This document shows positions 22,701-35,290 of a stretch of 64,000 nucleotides of DNA, piece by piece. A model generated the notes under the pieces. It saw only the letters and a program-made list of their open reading frames with translations, made no database searches and had not been told where the DNA came from. How positions within the stretch are numbered: position 1 is the first letter of the stretch; the number at the start of each line of letters is the position of its first letter. Source of the stretch: Taxillus chinensis (Eukaryota; Streptophyta; Magnoliopsida; Santalales; Loranthaceae); NCBI GenBank assembly GCA_023512835.1, contig CM042090.1, positions 5,487,826 to 5,551,825 of the forward strand, in the 5' to 3' direction. Both the position numbers and the translations under genes were made by a program.

Positions 22701-25700
22701 TTTAGATGTCATTCAAATATTACATGTACTTGTTATTTTTAATATAAGACTACTATTATCAGAATAAAAAAAAATTAACTAAAATTGAGTTTAGTGAAAC
22801 TTAAATCTATGCATGTTATGCTGTGTTTGGTGGGAAATATAAGATAGGAAAGTATTTCCAGTGATATTAAAAGTGATGAGATTTTGCAATGATTAAATAA
22901 TATTATGATATTATTTTGTCAGTGAACAAATTAAATAATACAATACCCCGGTTCTTTTTTTTAATGTTTTATATTTAAATGACTATATTCTATTTCATAT
23001 TTAATGTACCTTGATAACATCAATCAAAGCAAACTTTAATCACTAGGACTATGTAAGACTTGTCTAAATAATATTTTTTTATAAGTAAAATATTTTATTA
23101 AAATAAAAAGCTCGCACACAAGGAATGTACGAGAAACATATAATTACAAGTTCAAAAAGAGCATCCATGAATAACATCAGAAACGAAAGAAAAAGTTAAC
23201 TCACCCAAAGCAAAAAGCTATTCCCTCAAATCCCGAAAAAAGATAAGAGAAATCTTTGAAATAGGTTGCTCCCTATCGTCAAAAACACGGGCATTCCACT
23301 CATGCCTAATACATCAAAGAAGGCAATAAGAGACAACCCACCATATCGCCAAATGCTGCCCTATGCTCCCGAGGCAACACTCACAACGCACAAAGGAATG
23401 ACGACATCACCCAGAGAAGGCCAAATAAGTCCATAATCATGTCTCAAAGTTCCCTAATATACGGAGTAAAGGAATAAATGATTCACCGGCTCTGTTGAAG
23501 CCTTGCACATGAAACAGCAGTTAACAAAAACAAAACTACGGCGTCGCAAGGATCTTGTCAAGCACTGTAGTCCATGCAAAAAAAACAACTCTAAACGGAA
23601 CCTGCACCTTCCACACACTACGCCACGGGAATATCCAAAGCCAAGCAGGTGTCAAAAGAGAGTAAAAGCTTTTAATCTGAATTAGGCCACTAACATAGCT
23701 TATCGGCCGCAATTCTTGCTAAGGCAACTAAATACAACTGATAAAAAAATAAGAAAGCTTCCAATTCCCAATCTTAGGCAGCCCGTGAAAACATCACCTT
23801 CTACTACACGATAATACCCCGAAGACAGTGACCATTGGCCACAAAAGCATTATAAGAACACACAATCCAATACAACTATAGGTAATCAAGCTTCAAGGGA
23901 AATGCACCACACCAAACATCATCCCAAAAGCGAATAAAAGTATCATCCCCCACTCAAACACCACAAACCGAGAGAAAGAGTCCCATTGCACTCGAATGAA
24001 CTTCCATAAACCCATACCATACGGACTGCGAGGTATCAAAGAAGCCCAAACCCCATTGACAACTCCGTACTTCATAGGGAAATGCACCACACCAAATATC
24101 ATCCCAAAAGCGAATAAAAGTATCATCCCCCACTCAAACACCACAAACCGAGAGAAAGAGTACCATTGTGCTCGAATGAACTTCCATAAACCCATACCAT
24201 ACGGACTACGAGGTATCAAAGAAGCCCAAACCCCATTGACAACTCCATACTTCATAGTTATTAGAGACACAAAAGCCAAGCCTTGCTTAGGCACAAGGTA
24301 AAAAAAAAATGCCTGATGGAAGCTAGGCACATATTTATATATAAAAAGTTCTAAAATATACTAATAAAATAAATAAACCAATTTAAACATAAAAGTAGAA
24401 AATTTAAGGGAAATGCACCACACCAAATATCATCCCAAAAGCGAATAAAAGTATCATCCCCCACTCAAACACCACAAACCGAGAGAAAGAGTCCCATTGC
24501 GCTCGAATGAACTTCCATAAACTTATACCATACGGACTGCGAGGTATCAAAGAAGCCCAAACCCCATTGACAACTCCGTACTTCATAGTTATTAGAGACA
24601 CAAAAGCCAAGCCTTGCTTAGGCACAAGGCAAAAAAAAAAATGCATGCCTGATGGAAGCTAGGCACACATTTATATATAAAAAGTTCTAAAATATACTAA
24701 TAAAATAAATAAACCAATTTAAATATAAAAGTAGAAAATTTAAATTTCACAAGATTGATCCCCAAACCGAACAATTATTTATATTTTTTAGTTTTTATTC
24801 ATCCATTTTATACTTCAATTTATAATCTCCCAATACTAATATGCCAAATTGCAATATTAACAAAATTGAAATGAAGAAAGGAGAGAAAGCTCACTTGGTG
24901 AACATAGAGGGAACCAAGTGGCTTAAATGTAGGGCTTCATACGATGGTCCTCTCCTTGTATAAAGGTAGAACTTATCTCCATACTCGCATCCAAATAAAT
25001 CATTAAAAAGAAATTAGTTGAGTCACGATAGACTTCGAAAAAAATTAAAAACAAAAAAATCCCCAAAAATAATCGTTGACCGCAGGGAAGAGTTGTGTTT
25101 GCGAAAAAAAAAAACAGGACAAAAAAACAAGGGATGAGAAAAAAATTCATGTATAAGTCATCATAGAAACAACCGAGAGAAGAGAAGAACAAGAGAAGAC
25201 GGCGTCAGTTGCAGCGGCAAAGAAAATGAGAACGAGAGAAGACGCGACAACGCTAGGGTTGCAACGACAGTGGCAGCAGCAGTTGGCAAAGAAGCGAACG
25301 ACGCGGAGAAGAGAAATGAGAAAAAAGAAGAGAGAAGAAGAAGAAAGAACAATGCACCTGGGTTAGGGTTCACTATCAACGAAGGCTAGAGGATTGATGC
25401 ACAAGTTCGCGATCGATTCTTTCCTTCATTTTTTTCATTTTGATATATGGTCAGCAGTTCTACATCGTCTCCTCAAGATGCGCCTTCGCGACACCTTGCG
25501 CTTGGGGAAGAAAAGCAAAAAAAGCACGCTTAACCTGTGCTTCACAGAAGACGCCTTGACTGGAAGAAAGGCAAACGCAAACCTTGCGCTCGCCTGGGAT
25601 TTGCGCCTAGGCACGCCTTTAATAACTTTGTCGTATTTCACCGCAATCACCTCTTGTCATAGGGCCCCCCGCTCCACCCCAATCACTTTCCCAAAAGAGA

Positions 25701-28700
25701 TATTAAACCGGCACAACTTCTTAATGGCCAAGCCATCCTAAGAAAGAGTGCGACACACACTGTCCCAATGAACCAAATGAGATTTGGACTTACCCGCAGC
25801 AGATCTCCAAAGGAAATTACTTTGGATCCTCTCGAGCCAAGAAGCCACAGTCACCGAAAGAAGGAACACTGATAGAAAGTGTTCTCCTAACCAAAGCGAG
25901 GCAACCTCCCTAGAGAGGTAAAGTCGCTTCCACCCAGCCAAACAACACTCCACTCTCTCAATAACTGGATTCCAAATAATGAAAGCCTTAACGAAGCCAC
26001 CAAAGGAAGACCCAAATACAAGAGCGACAGCTGTACAGTATTGTATCCTAAAATGTCAGCCAACTCCCTCCAAAAAAGATGCTTTAAGAAATCAATATCA
26101 TAAAAAAGATATATATATATATATAAGTAAAAAAGATGCTCCAAGAAATCAAGTGTGCGCAACCTACACACACACAACATTCCATTGGCTAATAATTTAA
26201 TCCCCCCCCCCCCCTCCGTGATTTGATTAGAACTAAAAAGATATTGTCACATCAGACATGCACAGAAGGGGCTTGCAAAAAAGGATTATACATAGCATTA
26301 CTCTAAGTAAAAATATATGTTCATAAAAATATTAAGAGTTATTAGAGACACAAAAAGCCAAGCCTTGCTTAGGCACAAGGCAAAAAAAAAAATGCATGCC
26401 TGATGGAAGCTAGGCACACATTTATATATAAAAAGTTCTAAAATATACTAATAAAATAAATAAACCAATTTAAATATAAAAGTAGAAAATTTAAATTTCA
26501 CAAGATTGATCCCCAAACCGAACAATTATTTATATTTTTTAGTTTTTATTCATCCATTTTATACTTCAATTTATAATCTCCCAATACTAATATGCCAAAT
26601 TGCAATATTAACAAAATTGAAATGAAGAAAGGAGAGAAAGCTCACTTGGTGAACATAGAGGGAACCAAGTGGCTTAAATGTAGGGCTTCATACGATGGTC
26701 CTCTCCTTGTATAAAGGTAGAACTTATCTCCATACTCGCATCCAAATAAATCATTAAAAAGAAATTAGTTGAGTCACGATAGACTTCGAAAAAAATTAAA
26801 AACAAAAAAATCCCCAAAAATAATCGTTGACTGCAGGGAAGAGTTGTGTTTGCGAAAAAAAAAAACAGGACAAAAAAACAAGGGATGAGAAAAAAAATTC
26901 ATGTATAAGTCATCATAGAAACAACCGAGAGAAGAGAAGAACAAGAGAAGACGGCGTCAGTTGCAGCGGCAAAGAAAATGAGAACGAGAGAAGACGCGAC
27001 AACGCTAGGGTTGCAACGACGATGGCAGCGACGAGTTGGCAAAGAAGCGAACGACGCGGAGAAGAGAAATGAGAAAAAAGAAGAGAGAAGAAGAAGAAAG
27101 AACAATGCACCTGGGTTAGGGTTCACTATCAACGAAGGCTAGAGGATTGATGCACAAGTTCGCGATCGATTCTTTCCTTCATTTTTTTCATTTTGATATA
27201 TGGTCAGCAATTCTACATCGTCTCCTCAAGATGCGCCTTCGCGACACCTTGCGCTTGGGGAAGAAAAGCAAAAAAAGCACGCTTAACCTGTGCTTCACAG
27301 AAGACGCCTTGACTGGAAGAAAGGCAAACGCAAACCTTGCGCTCGCCTGGGATTTGCGCCTAGGCACGCCTTTAATAACTTTGTCGTATTTCACCGCAAT
27401 CACCTCTTGTCACAGGGCCCCCCGCTCCACCCCAATCACTTTCCCAAAAGAGATATTAAACCGGCACAACTTCTTAATGGCCAAGCCATCCTAAGAAAGA
27501 GTGCGACACACACTGTCCCAATGAACCAAATGAGATTTGGACTTACCCGCAGCAGATCTCCAAAGGAAATTACTTTGGATCCTCTCGAGCCAAGAAGCCA
27601 CAGTCACCGAAAGAAGGAACACTGATAGAAAGTGTTCTCCTAACCAAAGCGAGGCAACCTCCCTAGAGAGGTAAAGTCGCTTCCACCCAGCCAAACAACA
27701 CTCCACTCTCTCAATAACTGGATTCCAAATAATGAAAGCCTTAACGAAGCCACCAAAGGAAGACCCAAATACAAGAGCGACAGCTGTACAGTATTGTATC
27801 CTAAAATGTCAGCCAACTCCCTCCAAAAAAGATGCTTTAAGAAATCAATATCATAAAAAAGATATATATATATATATAAGTAAAAAAGATGCTCCAAGAA
27901 ATCAAGTGTGCGCAACCTACACACACACAACATTCCATTGGCTAATAATTTAATCCCCCCCCCCCCCCTCCGTGATTTGATTAGAACTAAAAAGATATTG
28001 TCACATCAGACATGCACAGAAGGGGCTTGCAAAAAAGGATTATACATAGCATTACTCTAAGTAAAAATATATGTTCATAAAAATATTAAGAGTTGAGCAG
28101 CCATATCAAACGGATCTTTATCAAATAAAATTTGTCCATATTCAAATTTATTTCATCTACATTTACTGTTTTAAAAATCAGGGAGATTAACTAAAATTTT
28201 GTGGTATAATGCATCGATTAAGCCAAAAGATGGGAAGAGAAGAGTAGAACCGTGACTAGCATCAATCTGTGATGGTGATATGCAAACAACTTGTGTTGAA
28301 CAACAACGATGACCCTATCTACATTGATGAAGACCTATACCAAGTTTATGGTAGGTTGATCTATGACAAATGGTGAAGAAAGAGTTGCGCTGATATGAGA
28401 GAGGCAGTGAAGAAAGGAATAAAAGCCCCAACAATGCATTTGACTAAAAAATTAAAAATTAAAAATAAAAATACTTACAAAAAAACTTTTTCCCTTTAAA
28501 AATAATATAATAATCTTTAAAAAAACATCTATCGAACATGTGCCAATAATATAATAACCTTTATAAAAACTAATATACAATTATCAATTTATCAACTATA
28601 AATAAACCAATCACCCTTTAATAATTTAATTAGAGTATAGCATGTGTCAATTTTTTTTTAATTAGTGAAGTAAAATGTTGAATTTGTATTTTTCAATTAT

Positions 28701-31700
28701 AAATTTGCAAGAGTATTCAATTATAAAAGATCTACATGCAGGCTTATATAAGCATACCAATAGATTCGAAGATGATGCAAGACCTCCTGTCCCTTCTGGA
28801 GCATACATCATCAAACTTTTAGACACACTCTTGACATGCTTCAAACTACTAGATGTAGTTACTCCGTCACCTGGTGTATGAGTTGATGGTGGAGAGTTGG
28901 GTGATGGACCCACGGTGTTTCCAGTACCAGTGCTGTTAGCCGGTCCAGAGGAAGACTGTTTCCGTTTTCTGTTATTCTATGGCATTGCAAACAAGCAAAG
29001 GATATTAGTTAGTACAATAAATTATTTCCAACAAAAATAATTGCAAATGTAAATATGGAAGCTAAAATAGTGTCACAGTAATTCTTATTAAAAGGACATA
29101 CTGCAAGTAAAATAGTATAGGAAGCACAACCTGTTGCAATTGCTGCTGCTGCAATTGATCCTGTTGAGAAGAGGATTGTTGCACTTGGCTCATCTTCATC
29201 TGTTTAATAGCCACCAAAACTCAGAAAGCAGAAATTTACAGTCGTAAACAACTAAAGTAAAAAAAAAGGCGTATGTACACAAAAAATAACATTGGAAGAA
29301 ACAGTAATTTGTATAGAAATGCAGGCTCCTTTGCAGCGACAAGATTGTATCCCTCTACAAACATGGGTGTATCCATCTACAAACATATGTTTATAATTTT
29401 CCCCTCACTATTTTCAACAGAAATAACAAAATACCACGTGTAAATGAGAGGTTCTCTGAGCAACATAATAATAAAAAAGTGCAAATACAGGGAGCAACAT
29501 ATAGGGCAACACTAAACTAGTAACATTTTTTTTTGTGGGGGGTGGGGGGGGGGGGGGGGGGGGTTGATAATTGAAGAAGTGGGCGGGAAAAAATGGCCTC
29601 TTTTAATAACACTGGAGAGACACACCTCACTAACATGTAACTAGCACCAGAGAACTCCCCCTAAACTTACGACATATTAAACTCCAATTTGGACACACCT
29701 CACTAACATGTAGTAACTAGGACCAGAGAACTCCCCCTAAACTTACGACATATTAAATTCCAATTTGTTCGATAAAATTTTGCCTTGGACAAAATGCCCT
29801 TTTTCTATTGGTTGGCAAGGACACAAAATTAAATAGAAATGTCTGGAAATTTCAAATGCAAAACTACAACAAAGTTTGAAACATTAAAAAAGAATACAAA
29901 ATGTGTAAATACAAATGGCGGGCATATTGATCACTATACAAAAATTTTGCTACAATGCAGGATAACCAAAAATCAAGTGAATTATATATATGTTCACCAC
30001 AGAAATCAATGAACTGAAAGCACGACTTAGAATCTTAAACAAGTCACAAGAAAAATAAAGTTCCAACTACAGAACTACTCCAAAATTTATCTCCCAAAAA
30101 GCAAGTAGATTTTCTAAGTCAAATTAATAACTCTCTGTAGAAACTTAACAAGAAGCAATCTATACGCCAGTGTATTAAAACCTCCTAGAGAAGCATATGA
30201 GTGTATCTATTTTATGTCTACTCATGTTCATGAGATAATAAAATTATGTTTGAATTTCAATTTGGGAAGTTATTCAAACCTTTGGAGAATTAGACTGCAC
30301 AGGAGAGCATATAGATCCCTCATTTCTTGTGGATTGACCATCCTTTGCATTCACATTACCCCTAGGTAACCCATTGAACCTACGTGGATCCACATCCCCA
30401 TAGTTAGCTGAGCTTACCATCATGCCTTGTGCCTGTGCCTGTGCAAGGACCTGATGCTGTTGCGACAAAATAAACTGATTATGGGCCTGCAGGCCAGTTT
30501 TTTGACCTTGCACACCTAAGCTTGGTCGTATTTGGTCAATTCCCTGTTTATATAATGTCCACAGTCAAGGGATTAAGTATACCCACACAAAGAGAGAGAG
30601 AGAGAGAGTATGAACATGAAAAGCTGAGTGCAACTTACAGTTAGAGGCCAACCTTTCAATGGACCAGTCACACCCTGATTCAATCCTGAGAATACAAATG
30701 CAGAAAATGGAAAACAAAAAAGCATTACAAAAATCAAAACGCAAACAACTACCAATGCATTTGACGTGTATGCTAATTTTTCTAAACAGCTTGAAAGAAT
30801 TGTATTGTCAGCTAATAGAAAAAGTATACTAAGAGAAAATTTTGTTACATTTTGTCCACATAAACATTATAGAAACAAATAATAACAGCGGGAATATCAT
30901 CATGAAAAGCAAATAAATATCAAATAATCAAGCAAAATACCCAAACTGAATCACACATTCATACTAAATTGCAACAATGAAGCCCTAGTTTCACAGTTCA
31001 TTTTAGTTTAAATATAAATGAGCTGGTATGATGGATCACAGGAGTTTAAAAGCATGAAGAGCAGCCCAAAATTATGTCATTTTGATAATTTTATTTTTCT
31101 CTTTTAAAATACAATAACATATCAAAATGGAATAATTTTGGGCTTCTACCAAAGCTTATTGGATCAATTGGCCCCTACCAAGCTTTCCTTGTATGTAGCT
31201 GTCTAACACTATATTTCAATAAAATAACATTGGTGACCATGTATTCACCTTGTCTTAGAGCACTAGTAGCAGATTCCATATAGAAGTCTGTTTTCCTTTA
31301 TTTAGGAACAAAAAATTAAAAAGTTAGAATTATTCTATATTTAACTTTCTACGTAGAATTTATATAGTATTTTTCAATGTATTGGAAAGCACTTTCACAT
31401 TCTATAATTATTAAATTATAAAAAAAATATCTCTCACCTCTCTCTTTTTTGTTTTCTATAACTTTTACTTTTATTTCATATTAAATTATAAAAAAATATT
31501 AAATAAAAATATATAAAATATTATTTTAATTATATAGAGAGCGATTAAGAGAATTAAAAATAAAAAGTAATTTAAATATGTAAAAGTAGAAAAAATAAGT
31601 AGGCATCTGTTGTGATTGCGTCAAACAAAACCTTCTTAGCAACCACTATTATTACAGTATTTTTTGCAGCTGTCTTATGTCTTTCTTAATTCGGATATCG

Positions 31701-33794
31701 AGCCATTATTTGCATTAGTAGCCAAAAAACTTACTATTTTATATTATTTTTGCAGCCTAAGCCAACAAATGGAGTTGTACCATATGTACCAAAAAATGGT
31801 CTTCATCCAAATATTTGAGGGGCATATGTTGTGGCCTTACGGATCATAATTACGTACATAAGGCTGCTGCAAATTCTGTGTTATTTACATCACTAATTTG
31901 TGGTATAAACACACACAATTGAACCGACTATTAATCTGAATTGGTGCCTACTTAGTACTAAAAAGTAAAATAAAGAAATGAATTGAAAATCATAAGCTTT
32001 ATTCTTCGATTTTCATAATAACCTATACCAAGCTGAAATCAATGGGATCCTCCAGTATATATGTTGATGTAAGGAGGGCTGATGCTTCATGCATGAGCTC
32101 AAAGTATTTTCTTTTCATGGGCCCTAATAGCCCTCAAATCCATTCAGAACTATATAGACAAATTTAAAGGGAAAAGATGACTTGATGACTCAAGTTTCAA
32201 TTTGGTCTATTAAAGAAACCACCTGTTGTGTGGGTTTTGGTACCTGAACTGCACTGTACATTGGCTTAATATTTAGAATTGTATCCCATGGTGTACCCTC
32301 TTCAACTAAGGCGAGTCAACCCACATTCAAAATCACAAGGTACCCAGAGGGTTGAGTAATGGTGTACCTGCATTGCTTAGTCCAGATTTTGATGACATGA
32401 TTGGCTGTCCATATATCGATGAAGGATCCATAGGCAATGATTTCTGAGTTGCGCCCAAGTTAGGTTCAGTTTTTATGTCCTACAAAATCCAAAATGATAG
32501 AGCTAAGATATGGTAAAAGGACAAACTAAATAAGCAAGAAGCGATTTGTAAAACAGAACATATGGCTGAAGCAGTTACAGTGGTCATATGAGTTCGTTGT
32601 TGGATTTGCTGCAAAGATGCAGGCATGCCCCCGGAGTTACCCTGCACTATTGGGCTGAATGAACAGGAAATTATATGTGAACAAACCCTTCAACTAGAAA
32701 AATTAAAATAAAATTAAAGTCCACTCAGTATGGCTGCAGTGATGAAGTAAAAACGAAATAACTTACCCTTGAGGGTTGCCTGCTGATTTTAAAAGGGCCA
32801 TTCTACTAGGATCCATAAGAGCTGGAGATGCCTCTGAATCCATCCCATGAGGCTGTTTCATGCGCTCTTCATACATTCTCATGGCTAACACACTAGCTGA
32901 TGACTGCCCCAGCATTCCTTCAGAATTCATAGCATTTATTGGACCACTGAGGGAAGGATGACTAGGATCCCTTCGCTGCAATTGTGCATTGCGCTGCTGC
33001 ATGACTTGCTGCTGCTGCATTTGCATCTGTTGCTGCTCTCTTGTCTTCATCTGCTGAGCCTAACATCCAGAAAGGTCAAATTGTATGGGGTAAAGTATCA
33101 GTGTCCATTTCTTTCTTTTGGATAATGAAAGAACATTTTTCTGGTTGATATAGTTAAAATATACAATATATATATATAAAGACCTCAATATAAGCTGCTG
33201 CAGCCTCAGAATGTTTATCATTGGTTCTTGCAATAAAAATGTCCCAAAAGACAGACCACCATTCAAAAAGAAATCCTCCAGGCGCATCAATTGCTGCGGT
33301 CCAAACCAATCACTTAGCAATTAGATCACATTCTATGTTGCACGTTTTAACCTTAATACAGATTTCATCAAATTACCCGCAACCAGTAACCCATATTACA
33401 GAGAAAAATTAACACTCTGTAGAGCGAATAAACAATAATGACAATCTGTGACTTTGGAAGTGAACTCCATTACCTACTGGATCCGTAGCAACCTTCCCTT
33501 CAGTCATGAAAGCTTTGGCAGACGCGTGCAATTTTTTCTTCACTAGATAATCATGAATATACACATCAAGCCTAGCGAGAATCACAAAATTAAGAAGAAA
33601 AAAAATACAAAGATCAACATGTTGCTTACAGCAAGCCGACTTTACAATTCCAGTTAGACAAATGAAACACATATCAAAATATCAGTAATTATACAACACA
33701 CACATAGGTATGCGCGTTTGAATGTAGAGAGAGCGAGAGAGAGAGAGGGAGAGAGGGCATACATCTTGTCAGCTTCCCAATTACTCTGTGCCAT
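19779..33794 (-). CDS. LUH: LEUNIG_HOMOLOG-type transcriptional co-repressor (LisH/LUFS, Q-rich, WD40)
   Basis: Seventeen coding exons join in phase to 777 aa: 33763-33794, 33474-33571, 33184-33293, 32767-33059, 32579-32654, 32368-32479, 30639-30685, 30280-30543, 29131-29199, 28758-28976, 22320-22461, 22127-22236, 21370-21519, 21032-21184, 20636-20752, 20302-20499, 19779-19922. Residues 1-90 form the LUFS domain with LisH ([37 protein letters not shown]). A Gln-rich linker follows with [11 protein letters not shown] and LKGWPLT blocks. A basic NNRKRKQ, a possible nuclear signal, starts near residue 368. WD40 repeats fill about 490-777, ending [16 protein letters not shown] proteins bind SEUSS-type adaptors and recruit TPL/HDAC repression in floral and cell-wall development. 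Length near 780 aa and sequence favour LUH over LUG. The donor after AAAAYIE is weak (GAG/GTCTTT). Intron 10 (22462-28757) is 6.3 kb and TE-filled. Confidence 0.95.
23100..24590 (-). pseudogene. LINE (L1-type) 3' fragment: RT end and zf-RVT domain, with internal 180-bp duplications
   Basis: On the minus strand, [20 protein letters not shown] followed by [13 protein letters not shown] resembles the plant LINE string YGVGLWK-IRKGW--F---F-VGDGS-VRFWHD. Further on, [17 protein letters not shown] matches zf-RVT (PF13966), and [12 protein letters not shown] matches the WRERN-R-FED tail. The 180-bp segment coding GLWKFIR occurs three times (about 23898-24077, 24078-24257, 24408-24590). Stops and frameshifts break it. 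A poly(A) tail was not identified with certainty. Confidence 0.75.
24258..24407. repeat. Partial copy of the hAT-like element's left end
   Basis: About 150 bp starting GTTATTAGAGACACAAAAGC and running to GTAGAAAATTTAA repeat the first part of the element at 24588. It then switches abruptly into another 180-bp LINE segment. The junction shows that the array grew by duplication rather than by independent insertions. Confidence 0.75.
24588..25632. mobile_element. Non-autonomous hAT-like element (copy 1 of the duplication)
   Basis: The ends AGTTATTAGAGACACAAAAG and, inverted, AGTTATTAAAGGCGTGCC form an imperfect terminal inverted repeat, with GGC/GCC-rich subterminal blocks (TTGCTTAGGCACAAGGC; CGCCTAGGC). 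It interrupts a LINE frame: the piece GTATTTCA on one side and GTACTTCA on the other look like an 8-bp target duplication with one change, as in hAT. It contains a GAGAGA/GAAGAA-rich stretch at 25165-25350 and no transposase. The copy at 26338-27385 is its tandem duplicate. Confidence 0.55.
25640..26180 (-). pseudogene. LINE reverse-transcriptase fragment (copy 1)
   Basis: The minus-strand frames read [19 protein letters not shown], then [20 protein letters not shown] and [13 protein letters not shown]...[10 protein letters not shown]. These match the plant LINE motifs [25 protein letters not shown] and IEKLQRDFLW-KFHLVKW. Frameshifts are present. The identical duplicate lies at 27393-27933. 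Confidence 0.8.
27393..27933 (-). pseudogene. LINE reverse-transcriptase fragment (copy 2)
   Basis: This is the tandem duplicate of 25640-26180, with the same reading frames ([40 protein letters not shown]). It is non-functional. Confidence 0.8.
29535..29563 (+). repeat. Long G-tract in a LUH intron
   Basis: G6-T-G20-type tract (20 uninterrupted G at 29544-29563). In the LUH transcript it is a C-tract. Confidence 0.95.
29620..29768. repeat. Two-copy tandem repeat of about 74 bp in a LUH intron
   Basis: CACACCTCACTAACATGTA...TTACGACATATTAAAYTCCAATTTG occurs twice head to tail with a 3-bp indel and few substitutions. Confidence 0.9.
31258..31619. mobile_element. MITE-like element, copy 2, in a LUH intron
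   Basis: The left end GAGCACTAGTAGCAGATTCC is the same as the element at 17483. The right end (reverse complement GCAATCACAACAGATGCC) is a diverged version of it. The inner order of AT-rich blocks is shared (AACTTTCT, TTCAATGTATTG, TTTCATATTAAATTATAAAAA). Confidence 0.5.
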
Positions 33795-34315
33795 TATTTG
33801 AGTTCCAGGAACCGAAAAGTAAAAAATAAATAAATAAAAGCCAAGGGCGATCAATGACTTCTCTTATCTGCAACCGTAGCAGCTTGGAATCAAGCATCAG
33901 AATTCAAAGAAAACAATCTACAAAATAATGAAATTGAACAAAGCAATTTCAACAGAGCTCAATCTTACCCTAATCCAAGTCAAATCATTCCAATGACACC
34001 GATCCGCCTGGACACCTCAAAAGCTCAATTCAACTGACAGACCCGGAAACAAAGAAACACCATAATCAATCGACATTCAATAAACCAACAAAAAATCACA
34101 GCACAAATCTTCGTCGAACAGACATAAACAGCACGAATATACTTTACGCGATCGAACCCAGATTGTGATCTACTTAAGCCAAAGGGTAGGTAGAGATAGA
34201 GATCGATCGAGAGGGAGAGAGGAAGCTGCAGAGCCTCACTGCGACTCAACCGAGAAAATATGGGAAATTACGGATCCTATGAACCAGAGGGAGAGAGAGA
34301 GAGAGAGAGAAAGAG
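33727..34315 (-). promoter_or_regulatory. LUH 5' UTR / promoter-proximal region with GA repeats
   Basis: Upstream of the LUH start codon (33794) lie GA/CT-rich tracts at about 33727-33757 (in intron 1) and 34286-34312. CT-rich tracts are common in 5' leaders of plant genes. The 5' UTR is probably spliced, but I could not place its exons. The transcription start is likely between about 34000 and 34350. Confidence 0.45.
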
Positions 34316-34760
34316 TAACTAAACTGGCAAAGCTCGGACGCCAACGAACAGACGGCGAGAGGAGAGAGAAAGAGGTGGAGGCGAGAAGTAAAAAAAAAAA
34401 AAACCGGAACAGACTGCGTGGCGTGTCGACGCGGTTCCTGACCTGAGACTCGGGCCAGTGTGTTATGGACACGTCCCGCTTCGGATCAAGGTTCGGGTTC
34501 GAGGAAATCGAAAGGTCCGGGGGGGCTCGAGCTGACGTGGCGAAATCGGGGAACAACTACGTGCCCGTGGGAGGGCCTGACAAGCAGCGCGCAATTTGAG
34601 AAGCTGACGTGTCGACTGACATGTCCGGTGGAGCTGCCCTTTTGAGGACGGAGGGACGAATGTTTTATGTGACATAGTTGATAAAATGTTAAAGAATGAA
34701 TTGATACGGCTAAGTTAAAGTCTTTTTTCACCATCATTCTTATTAATAAAGAAAAAAGAG

Positions 34761-34910
34761 AAAATATGAAGTTTTTGCCTTGACTATATAACTCTAAATT
34801 AGACAACTCTAAAATATGAAGTTTTTGCCTTGACTATATAACTCTAAATTAGACAACTCTAAAATATGAAGTTTTTGCCTTGACTATATAACTCTAAATT
34901 AGACAACTCT
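34761..34910. repeat. Three perfect tandem copies of a 50-bp unit
   Basis: 34761-34810, 34811-34860 and 34861-34910 are identical (AAAATATGAAGTTTTTGCCT at the start, AGACAACTCT at the end). The array sits exactly at the border between LUH upstream DNA and the Gypsy remnant. Confidence 0.97.
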
Positions 34911-35290
34911 AAAATGTTGAGATATTGAGTTATATGGTGCATATGTTTTAACAAGTTTGACTTCAGAGCTAGATTGCATCAAATTTACGTGAAAGAGAAA
35001 AATATTCATAAAATTACATTTTAGACACACTCAAGGCTTTATAAATATATGGTGATGTCATTTGGTTTCTATAATGCTCTTCTACATTTTAAGCTGCCAT
35101 TAATGCAACTTTCATGTTTTTCTTGTGAAAGTTTATATTCGTGTTTTTCGATATCATCATGATTTATTTTAAATCTGTAGACAAACATCTAAAGCAGTTG
35201 GATACTACACTAGAAATTTGGGAGTAGTATAATTTCTTTATCAAAATGTCTAAAGGCAAATTTGTGCAAGAGGAGCTTCAATATATTAGT

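Larger units (their letters stand above)
24588..28091. repeat. 1.75-kb tandem direct duplication
   Basis: Two adjacent copies, 24588-26337 and 26338-28091, are nearly identical over their whole length (for example both contain AATCGTTGAC, GGTTAGGGTTCACTATC and the same LINE reading frames). Differences are a few substitutions and small indels, such as at 25270 versus 27020. The junctions share GAGTT. The unit contains a hAT-like element plus a LINE RT fragment. The near-identity implies a recent event or an assembly duplication. Confidence 0.95.
22462..28757 (-). other. LUH intron 10, transposon-rich (6.3 kb)
   Basis: The donor TTG/GTATGC at 28757 and the acceptor CGCAG/GAG at 22462 bound this intron. 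It contains LINE 3' pieces, a hAT-like element, three copies of a 180-bp LINE segment and a 1.75-kb tandem duplication (separate entries). 22470-23090 and 28092-28660 are AT-rich with no recognised feature. Confidence 0.9.

Noticed and set aside
24000..28091. CRISPR-like or satellite array for the repeated segments in the LUH intron
   Set aside because: The repeats are long (180 bp and 1.75 kb), contiguous, and encode LINE motifs; this is segmental duplication of TE debris.
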